Shown here: positions 17,718-24,740 of the stretch, in pieces | How positions within the stretch are numbered: the first letter of the stretch is position 1 | Layout: each line of letters opens with the position of its first letter | Assembly: GCA_003022435.1 (NCBI GenBank) | Contig: PXUA01000019.1 | Location: forward strand, 62,001-126,000 | DNA from: Bacteroidetes bacterium SW_9_63_38 | Lineage (GTDB): Bacteria > Bacteroidota > Rhodothermia > Rhodothermales > Salinibacteraceae | Reading direction: 5' to 3' | Length of the DNA: 64,000 bases | Position numbers and translations under genes: made by a program | The notes under the pieces: generated by a model | Seen by the model: only the letters and a program-made list of their open reading frames with translations | What the model was told of the DNA's origin: nothing | Databases searched by the model: none

Positions 17718-17725
17718 TACTTTTG
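17718..17725 (+). promoter_or_regulatory. Bacteroidota-type -7 promoter box (TACTTTTG)
   Basis: Exact match to the TAnnTTTG consensus used by the Bacteroidota primary sigma factor, 15 bases before the aminotransferase start. The matching TTG at -33 is not at the standard distance; the nearest TTG is only 12 bases upstream. A start of transcription around 17731 would leave a very short leader. Confidence 0.5.
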
Positions 17726-17739
17726 TTCTGAACTGCGTT

Positions 17740-18963
17740 ATGTCAGCTCCGACTCCATCGATTCAACTCAACCGGCGGGTGGAACACATGCAGCCGTCGG
17801 CCACCATGGCTATGAAGTCGCGCGCCGCCGAGATGCGGCGACAGGGGAACCCCGTCGTGGCTCTCAGTGCCGGCGAGCCGGACTTCGACACGCCGGACCC
17901 AATCTCGCAGGCCGGTATCGAGGCTATCGAGAGCGGCTACACCGACTATACGGAGAATGCCGGGGCGATTGAGCTCCGCGAGGCCATTTGCGACAAGCTG
18001 GATCACGACAACGGCCTTGACTACACACCGGAACAGATCCTGTGCTCGAACGGGGCGAAGCAGTCGCTGGCGCTGGCCCTGCACGTGCTCACCGACGAGG
18101 GCGACGAGGTGATCGTGCCGGCCCCGCACTGGGTGAGTTATCCCGAGATGGCGCGCTTTGCCGGGTCGGAGCCCGTGATTGTGCCCACGAGCGTCGAGGA
18201 CGCGTATCGCATGTCGCCGGCACAGCTGGAGAAGGCCCTGACCGACGACACGCGTGTCGTGATTTTGTGCTCGCCCTCCAATCCGACCGGCGCCGTGTAC
18301 CCACCCGATGAGTTGGCGGCCCTGGCCGACGTGCTGCGGGACTACGAGGATGTGTTTGTCATTTCCGACGAGATCTACGAGCACGTGCGCTACGACGCGG
18401 AGCACCGTTCGTTTGCGTCCTTCCCGGGCATGAAGGACCGGACGATCACGGTGAACGGCTTCTCGAAGGCGTACGCCATGACCGGCTGGCGCCTCGGCTA
18501 CATGGCGGGCCCGACGCCGATCGTGGACGCCGCGGCCAAGATTCAGGGACAGTTTACGTCCGCGCCCTGCAGCATCTCGCAGAAGGCGGGCATTGCGGCG
18601 CTCGCGCTCGACCACGGTCCCGACGGGCCGGTGCAGGAGATGGTGACGGCCTTCCGGAAGCGACGCGACCACGTGCTCGATCGGCTCCGCGCCATCGATG
18701 GCGTACGCTGCCCGACGCCCAATGGGGCCTTCTACCTCTATCCGGACGTGTCGGCCTACTTCGGCAGTGAGACGCCGGACGGCCAGACGCTTGCGGACAG
18801 CAGCGACGTGTGCTTCTACCTGTTGGAGAAGCACAACGTAGCACTGGTGCCCGGTGGCGCGTTCGGCGGGCCCAATGGCCTACGCTTGTCCTACGCATCC
18901 TCGATGGAAGATCTGGACACAGCACTCGACCGCATTGAGGCAGGGCTCACGGCGCTCCAGTAA
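17740..18963 (+). CDS. pyridoxal phosphate-dependent aminotransferase (aspartate aminotransferase type)
   Basis: Class I fold type I aminotransferase, 407 residues, start ATG 17740. The PLP lysine lies in VNGFSKAYAMTGWRLGY. The ALSAGEPDFDTP start, SNGAKQSLALAL cofactor-cup block, PSNPTGAVYP and the C-terminal GLRLSYASS arginine motif are those of the Ib aspartate/prephenate aminotransferases. It probably makes aspartate or aromatic precursors from oxaloacetate or prephenate with glutamate. It has its own promoter box and is followed 50 bases later by the site-2 protease gene. Confidence 0.9.
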   Translation: MSAPTPSIQLNRRVEHMQPSATMAMKSRAAEMRRQGNPVVALSAGEPDFDTPDPISQAGIEAIESGYTDYTENAGAIELREAICDKLDHDNGLDYTPEQILCSNGAKQSLALALHVLTDEGDEVIVPAPHWVSYPEMARFAGSEPVIVPTSVEDAYRMSPAQLEKALTDDTRVVILCSPSNPTGAVYPPDELAALADVLRDYEDVFVISDEIYEHVRYDAEHRSFASFPGMKDRTITVNGFSKAYAMTGWRLGYMAGPTPIVDAAAKIQGQFTSAPCSISQKAGIAALALDHGPDGPVQEMVTAFRKRRDHVLDRLRAIDGVRCPTPNGAFYLYPDVSAYFGSETPDGQTLADSSDVCFYLLEKHNVALVPGGAFGGPNGLRLSYASSMEDLDTALDRIEAGLTALQ

Positions 18964-19013
18964 CGCGTCCGCTCTCGTCGGCGATTTCCTGCTACGAATC
19001 TCTTTGCTCGACT

Positions 19014-20324
19014 GTGGACCCGTCTCGTTCCTCATCATCGTCGCCGAAGTCCGAGCCCGACGCTGAATCGGAGGTCCAACGTCCTGAGGATGGGCCGGCG
19101 CCCGAGCAGGACGGCAAAACCGGTCCGGACGGCCGGGCGGAATCAGAGCGGTCGGATGAGGTGAAAGACCGCGTCTGGCTGCACGTACTGCTATTTGTGG
19201 TCACCCTGGCCTCGACGGTCTACGCGGGGGGGCGGTGGGTGAACCGGGCACTCTACTACGAGGCGCAGGGCGAATCTCTCTCGCTGTTTTTTGCCAGCGT
19301 TCCGATGGGATGGGTGGTGGATGGGCTCCGCTACGCCATTCCGCTGCTCGGCTTCCTGACGGTGCATGAGTTCGGGCATTACTTTGCGGCTCGGCACCAC
19401 CGAGTACGCACGTCGCTGCCGTATTATATCCCGTTTCCGTTTAATGGCATCGGCAACTTCGGGGCGGTCATAAGCATCCGGGAGGCTGTGCCCAGTACCC
19501 GAAAGCTGTTCGACATCGGGGTGGCCGGGCCGCTGGCAGGCTTTGTGGTGTCCCTCGGGGCCCTGATGTACGGCTTCGCGACACTGCCGCCGCCGGAGTA
19601 CCTGCTGGATCTGCCGGGGCACGAGGCACTGAAGATGCACATCCGCCAGTACGGCACGTTCCCGGCCGCGCCGCCCGACCCCGGCCCCGGGGCCATGGTG
19701 ATCGTTGTGGGACAGACGCCCCTCTTCTGGCTGATGTCGCAGTTCTTTGCGCACGTGCCGCCGATGTACGAGGTGTACCACTATCCGGTACTCTTTGCTG
19801 GGTGGCTCGGGCTGTTCTTCACGGCGTTGAATCTGCTCCCGGTGGGACAGTTGGACGGCGGGCACGTGCTGTACGCCCTCTTTGGGGACCGGTGGCATCG
19901 GCTCTGTGCGCGGGCCTTCGTATTTCTCCTGCTGCTCTCGGGGGGGATTGGGTTTATCCAGGAGGTGAAGCCGATGCTGTCCGACATCGGTCCTCTCGGG
20001 GGAGCGACCCCCTGGCTCCTGCTGGCCGCCATTTTCTACGGATACCTCTACCGCATCTTCCGAGGGCATCACCGGTCCATGATGGCCGGGGTGGCCGGAC
20101 TGATGGGCGGGGTGGGCACGGCGGCGGCCGTCGGGACGCCGCTCATGCAGTACGGCTATGCGGGATGGCTCGTGTGGACTCTGCTTATCGTGTTTCTGGT
20201 GCGGGTGGACCACCCGCCCGTGGTGCACGAGCAGAGGCTCCCGCCTCGACGCCGCGTTCTCGGATGGATTGCGATTGCGATCTTTGTCCTGTGTTTTAGC
20301 ATCCAGCCGATTTCCGTGCTCTGA
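19014..20324 (+). CDS. site-2 protease family zinc metalloprotease
   Basis: Intramembrane metalloprotease, 436 residues. Start GTG 19014. A 50-residue acidic, Ser/Pro-rich cytosolic lead is followed by about eight membrane segments. The zinc-binding HEFGH is at 118-122 and the third ligand lies in NLLPVGQLDGGH at 273-284, both within membrane segments. This arrangement is like the plant/cyanobacterial EGY-type S2P group, with no PDZ domain. Such enzymes cleave membrane-bound regulators; no anti-sigma factor is in the neighbourhood to suggest a substrate. Confidence 0.88.
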   Translation: MDPSRSSSSSPKSEPDAESEVQRPEDGPAPEQDGKTGPDGRAESERSDEVKDRVWLHVLLFVVTLASTVYAGGRWVNRALYYEAQGESLSLFFASVPMGWVVDGLRYAIPLLGFLTVHEFGHYFAARHHRVRTSLPYYIPFPFNGIGNFGAVISIREAVPSTRKLFDIGVAGPLAGFVVSLGALMYGFATLPPPEYLLDLPGHEALKMHIRQYGTFPAAPPDPGPGAMVIVVGQTPLFWLMSQFFAHVPPMYEVYHYPVLFAGWLGLFFTALNLLPVGQLDGGHVLYALFGDRWHRLCARAFVFLLLLSGGIGFIQEVKPMLSDIGPLGGATPWLLLAAIFYGYLYRIFRGHHRSMMAGVAGLMGGVGTAAAVGTPLMQYGYAGWLVWTLLIVFLVRVDHPPVVHEQRLPPRRRVLGWIAIAIFVLCFSIQPISVL

Positions 20325-20377
20325 ACGACCGTCGTGCCCGGCTCACGCGGGTCCATGCCTGAACCGCCGTCCGTGTC

Positions 20378-20833
20378 GTGATTGTCACTCGCTCGCTCGC
20401 TCCTCTCCTCTGCGTCGCCGCGGCGCTCAGTCTGGGCGTTCTGGGGTGCGATCAGGGGCCGCCGACGGACGCCGGGGCGGATGGACAACGACCGGTGCTG
20501 TCGTGCCTGGAGCTATCGCCCCTGGGATCGTGCCTGAGCGGATATCCGGACACGCTGCGTGCGCCCGCCGGCGACACGGTGACGTTTAGCATTTCGGTGA
20601 CCGCCCAGGATCCGGACCAGCTCCTTGACCGAGTGCTGGCCGTCGTGGAGCCGGGTCCCGTGCCGGACGGGCGTTCACTCAACTTCAGCGACGGACAGTA
20701 TCGGGGCGGGTTCCCCTTTCCATTGCCGGAGGACGAAACGCTCTACGCGGTGCGGGCCTACGGAGTGGATGAGGACAACGGCCTCGCAAGCAACCGCGTC
20801 CTTGGCCAGTTCCGGTTTGTGCCGACGCCCTGA
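20378..20833 (+). CDS. small lipoprotein with Ig-like domain, unknown function
   Basis: 151 residues from GTG 20378. A signal sequence ends in the lipobox LGVLGC, so it should be lipidated and sent to the outer or inner membrane. The remainder reads as a single beta-sandwich (alternating strands from DTVTFSISVTAQDPDQLL onward). It lies 33 bases before the start of the large secreted propeller protein and is probably co-transcribed with it. No function can be assigned. Confidence 0.7.
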   Translation: MIVTRSLAPLLCVAAALSLGVLGCDQGPPTDAGADGQRPVLSCLELSPLGSCLSGYPDTLRAPAGDTVTFSISVTAQDPDQLLDRVLAVVEPGPVPDGRSLNFSDGQYRGGFPFPLPEDETLYAVRAYGVDEDNGLASNRVLGQFRFVPTP

Positions 20834-20866
20834 ATGTGTCTCGCTCTTCATTTCGCGCGTGATCGT

Positions 20867-22483
20867 ATGTTGACAATTTCCGTTCGGACCCTCTCCTGTA
20901 TCGGCCTGCTGGCGGTGCTCGTTGGCCTGTCGGCGGCCGAGGTGTGGGGGCAGGACCCGTCCTGGACGCAGAAGGACAAAGAGACGACGGATCTTCCGAA
21001 TCTGGGAAGCAACACGGTCGACGTGTTGGCGGCTGCGGGCGACTCGCTGTGGATCGGGCCGGACTTTCTCGGGCTGGACTGCCTGGAGGTCATCAACCGC
21101 CCGGCTCCGGACGCGGAAGATGCCTTTGTGTTTTCCATTGAGGCGCGCAACGAGACGGCGGAGCGCGTGTGGGCCGGGCTCGCGTTCGACGTGGGCGGGG
21201 GGGAGCTGGGGGCAGGGGGATTTCTTGTGTCCAATGACGGCGGTTCTTCCTTTGAGAGACGAGATCCACAACTCGATGCCTCCGGGGACGCCGAAATCTC
21301 CTACGGGGGCAACGTGCTGGAGGCGGAGCCGATTACGCAGCAGGCGGGAAGTGTGCCGCAGGATCTCGCGTTCGGGCCGGGGAGCGACACGGTGTGGGTG
21401 GCGGGGCGACGAAGTGGGCTCCGGTGGATTGATTTGAGCACGCCCAGAGATGAGCAGAGTTGGACGCGGGCCGTGCTGCCGCCCGATTCGAGCACGTCCG
21501 TCGACCCTGCGAATACGAACGACTTTCTGGTGGCGCCCCCCCTGAACGACGGGCGCGGGTGGCGCAATCACGAGGTCTTTCGGGTGCTGGTGGACGAAGA
21601 GGGGGTCGTGTGGGCGGGGACGCCCGAGGGCCTGAACCGGTCGCGGGCCGGGAGCGTCACCGCCACCGGGCAGCGGGCCTGGGATCGCTTCGAGGGCGGC
21701 GGGTCCGGTGCCCTGCTGAGCGACGTCGTGGTGGCCCTCGCCGAACAGCCGCGGCCCGGGCGGAATCCGATCTGGGTGGCGGCGGCTAATCGGCCCGTCG
21801 AGGAGGGCCAGCGCTTCGGCGTTGCGGTGACGGACGACGGCGGCAGCACGTTTCGGAAGACCCTGATCGGGGAACGGGTGACCGACCTTGCGACGCGGCA
21901 GGCTCGGGTCTATGCCGTCGGGCGGGAGGCGTTGTACGTCACGGCGGATCAGGGGAATACCTGGCGCACTGTAGAGAACTTTCCGCTCAAGGATGAGGAG
22001 CAGATCCTTCCCGACGACGTGACGCTACAGGCGGTGGCGACGACCAACACCGCCCTCTGGGTAGGAATGGACGAAGGGCTGCTGCGTCTCGACCGGGCCG
22101 ACGAGTCGTCTCTCCTTGGGGGGGGCTCGGAGTGGACGCTCTTCCGCGCTGAGACGCCGGTAGACCCGGGGCTGACTGCAGAGGCGCCTGACGTGTCGAC
22201 CTATGCATACCCCAATCCGTTCGTGCCGTCGCGAGATGAGTTCGTCCGCATTGCCTACGAGCTGAAAGGCCCCACCACTGTAGAGATCAACATCTACGAC
22301 TTCGGCATGAACCGTGTGCGTACCATCACAGATCAGAAACCGGGACGGCAGCAGAAAGAGCAGCGAGAAACGGTGTGGCGGGGGACCAACGGCCAGGGGC
22401 TTCGCGTGCCGACGGGGACCTACTTCTACACGGTGGACCTTGGCGGCCGCATGGTGAAAGGCAAAATTCTCGTCGCGAATTGA
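20867..22483 (+). CDS. secreted beta-propeller protein with C-terminal FlgD/type IX-like sorting domain
   Basis: 538 residues from ATG 20867; an upstream in-frame ATG at 20834 would lengthen the signal peptide. After the signal peptide (cleavage near VWGQ) come repeated WVAGRRSG, VWAGTPEGL and LWVGMDEGL units typical of sensor-type beta-propellers. The last 90 residues start YAYPNPFVPSRDEFVRIAY and end with GTYFYTVDLGG and MVKGKILV, the FlgD Ig-like / type IX sorting domain layout. Such proteins are exported and anchored at the cell surface. The PorV-like gene follows at 22558, consistent with one outer-membrane export unit. Confidence 0.82.
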   Translation: MLTISVRTLSCIGLLAVLVGLSAAEVWGQDPSWTQKDKETTDLPNLGSNTVDVLAAAGDSLWIGPDFLGLDCLEVINRPAPDAEDAFVFSIEARNETAERVWAGLAFDVGGGELGAGGFLVSNDGGSSFERRDPQLDASGDAEISYGGNVLEAEPITQQAGSVPQDLAFGPGSDTVWVAGRRSGLRWIDLSTPRDEQSWTRAVLPPDSSTSVDPANTNDFLVAPPLNDGRGWRNHEVFRVLVDEEGVVWAGTPEGLNRSRAGSVTATGQRAWDRFEGGGSGALLSDVVVALAEQPRPGRNPIWVAAANRPVEEGQRFGVAVTDDGGSTFRKTLIGERVTDLATRQARVYAVGREALYVTADQGNTWRTVENFPLKDEEQILPDDVTLQAVATTNTALWVGMDEGLLRLDRADESSLLGGGSEWTLFRAETPVDPGLTAEAPDVSTYAYPNPFVPSRDEFVRIAYELKGPTTVEINIYDFGMNRVRTITDQKPGRQQKEQRETVWRGTNGQGLRVPTGTYFYTVDLGGRMVKGKILVAN

Positions 22484-22557
22484 TTGCGTTTGATCATCGG
22501 GACCGGTTCACGGTCCTCGGCGCTATACATCCTTTTCCACAGCGAGCGGTTTCAGGT

Positions 22558-23613
22558 ATGATTCCGGCACGGTGGGTCCACCGTTGGCTCAGGTCCTGTC
22601 TGGCACTGGTGCTGTTAGGGGTGGCGAGTGGGGGTGGGGTGCAGCCGGGGTATGGGCAAGCGGTGGGCGTGGGCGCCTTCTCGCGGTTGACGTTCGACGC
22701 GCGGGGCCTCGCGATGGGAAATGCGCTGGTGGGGGACGCTGCGAGCAACGTGAGCCCGTATTATAACCCGGCGCTCCTGCCAAATGCGACGCGGCAGCGG
22801 GTGTCCGGCTCCGCCGCCCTGATGGCGTACGACCGCCAGCTGCAGTCGCTCGAATTCACGACGCCGCTCGGCCCGGCGGCTGGGGTAGGGGTGGGGGTCC
22901 TCCGCGCGGGCGTGAGCAACATCGACGGCCGCAACACGGACGGGGAGCGGACCGAGACGCTTTCTACCGACGAGTTTGCCGTCTCGCTCTCGTTCGGCAA
23001 CCGATTTTGGAACCGCCTCTCCGTCGGCGTGAATTTCACTCTGTACCAGTCCGACGTCATTCCGGACACGTCTCCCACCCGGGGGCTCGGCATCGACATT
23101 GGGGCGACCTACCGCGTCACCTCGCGGCTGACGCTGGCGGGGTCGGTCAACGACCTTCTGGCCAAGTACGACTGGGACACCAGCACCGTCGACGGGGAGT
23201 CGCGTACGGACCGCTTTCCGATCCGCGTGCTCCTGGGCGGCAGCTACGAGGTGGCGGCGGACCGGCTTCAGGTACTGGCCGAGCTGGAGTCGCGGTACCA
23301 GCTGCTCGACCGGACCGTGGAGCAGGTCGAGGAGCGGTCGAGCGGGCCGCGCACCGTGCGGCGGACCGAGACGGTACTGCGGCAGAGCTTTCGGGGCCGG
23401 ATGGGCGTTGAGTACAGGCCGATCGACATTCTGGCGCTCCGTCTGGGCGTGGATCGGATCGGTATTGACGGCACTGACGGGGTGCGTCCCGGTGCCGGGT
23501 TTGGTCTCCGGCAGTCCATCGGGGAGCTCGACCTGCGGGTGAGCTACGGCGTGGCGATGGAGCCCTACGTGCGCACGTTCATCAATATGGGGACCGTGGA
23601 GCTTTTCCTGTAG
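22558..23613 (+). CDS. PorV/PorQ-like outer membrane beta-barrel protein
   Basis: 351 residues from ATG 22558, which starts a signal peptide ending near GYGQA. The mature start VGAFSRLTFDARGLAMGNALVGDA and the NPALLP motif are those of the PorV/PorQ (UPF0164) barrel family. These assist type IX secretion or bind cargo at the outer membrane. Amphipathic strands repeat to the C-terminal leucine-rich end. It follows the propeller protein by 74 bases on the same strand. Confidence 0.8.
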   Translation: MIPARWVHRWLRSCLALVLLGVASGGGVQPGYGQAVGVGAFSRLTFDARGLAMGNALVGDAASNVSPYYNPALLPNATRQRVSGSAALMAYDRQLQSLEFTTPLGPAAGVGVGVLRAGVSNIDGRNTDGERTETLSTDEFAVSLSFGNRFWNRLSVGVNFTLYQSDVIPDTSPTRGLGIDIGATYRVTSRLTLAGSVNDLLAKYDWDTSTVDGESRTDRFPIRVLLGGSYEVAADRLQVLAELESRYQLLDRTVEQVEERSSGPRTVRRTETVLRQSFRGRMGVEYRPIDILALRLGVDRIGIDGTDGVRPGAGFGLRQSIGELDLRVSYGVAMEPYVRTFINMGTVELFL

Positions 23614-23955
23614 GGGGGAATCCAGTGCAGTCACGTCCTGGGTGGGAAGCGGGCACGGCTATCGCATCAACGGCTTTTCCTCAGAGGCGCTGCTCAAATC
23701 CGGCTTTTTCATGAGGAAACGTCCTTTGTCGCTCCAGGGAATCTGAGGGTTCCAGCGTTTCGGACCTTCCCTTGACGGAAGAGAAGAAAGGACTACAGAC
23801 GTCATTTTTGCGGGGAAGAAAAACACGCCTGTAACCGATTTCGTGTCCTGATGCCCATGCTTCCCAGGTTCTTTTCGTTTTTTCGTCCGGACGACGCTTC
23901 ACCGTGCGGCTTCCGCGGGCCGAGTCGGCGCCGGATCCGGTGGGGAGTGAAGCGG
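23614..23955. other. 342-base convergent intergenic region, no gene
   Basis: Lies between the 3' ends of the PorV-like and CPBP-like genes. It contains T-rich stretches near 23870-23885 and a short palindrome (cgtccggacg), but no clear intrinsic terminator and no family-like open frame. Confidence 0.5.
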
Positions 23956-24678
23956 TCAGTTCCCAAGACGGTGGAGGAGCGTAGCGACGGCCTCCGGCCC
24001 GATCCCCGACACGTCGGTGCGCACGCGAAGCGTACACCAGAGGTCGAGCATGATCATCTGGGCGGCGTGGATGGGCACCGCAATCCAGAACGAGCGGCAG
24101 CGCCACACGAGCGCCCCGAGTCCGATGCCGCCGATAATGGAAAGCAGCGCCTCCGGCCACGGCTTCGACACGTGCAGCGCGGCGAAGGGAAGGGCCTGCA
24201 CGAAGATGGCGTAGAGGCCGAGCGTGTGCCGGGTCCCGAAAATTAGGAAGCCCGTCCAGTTGCGGGTGGCGGGCCGATAGTGCGGGTACTGATCCTGAAA
24301 AGTCGCGCCGTCGGACAGGGCCCAGGTCCCGAGGGCAACGAGAGCGAGGTACGCGCCCGCGATCGCGCTCGCAAGGCGCCAGTGTCCGAGGCCCAGTCCG
24401 TGGTCGCGGGCCGAGCCGGGGAAGAAGAAAAACAGCCCGGCGACCGGGAGGATGAAGCCGAGCAGTCCCTGCATGCCGAACCACCAGCCCCACGTCGCGA
24501 GACCGCGCCAGTACTCGGGGACGGCGTCTGCAAGGTGAGTGCGGAAGAGCGCGCGGTCGCCGAGCACGAACTGCAGAATTACCGCGAACGCCGCGAAGAC
24601 GAGTACGAACGTCGTCTTCTGGTCGAGGGTGCGCACTGCGGTTTGCAGTCGCGACCACTCCTCCTGAAGGAAACGCAT
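23956..24678 (-). CDS. CPBP-family membrane protein lacking the catalytic glutamate
   Basis: 240 residues from ATG 24678, with about seven membrane segments. The region FVQALPFAALHV-SKPWPEALL (159-179) with His169, and VPIHAAQ with His204, match the second and third motifs of CPBP (Abi) intramembrane proteases. The first motif, normally EExxFRG, reads TRNWTG at 138-143: Glu is Thr138 and Arg is Thr142. It is therefore probably not a protease. It follows the S9-family gene by 62 bases in the same direction. An in-frame upstream start at 24744 would overlap that gene. Confidence 0.75.
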   Translation of the reverse strand: MRFLQEEWSRLQTAVRTLDQKTTFVLVFAAFAVILQFVLGDRALFRTHLADAVPEYWRGLATWGWWFGMQGLLGFILPVAGLFFFFPGSARDHGLGLGHWRLASAIAGAYLALVALGTWALSDGATFQDQYPHYRPATRNWTGFLIFGTRHTLGLYAIFVQALPFAALHVSKPWPEALLSIIGGIGLGALVWRCRSFWIAVPIHAAQMIMLDLWCTLRVRTDVSGIGPEAVATLLHRLGN

Positions 24679-24740
24679 GGGGATGGGGCCGGTCGAAGTC
24701 AAGAGCGTCGTAGAGGGGCGGCAGCGGATGCGTAGACCGA

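Noticed and set aside
7589-23683. 13-base sequence cggcttttcctca shared between the gaps at 7589-7601 (reverse) and 23671-23683
   Set aside because: One 13-base match between several kb of intergenic DNA is within chance expectation and the flanks do not align.
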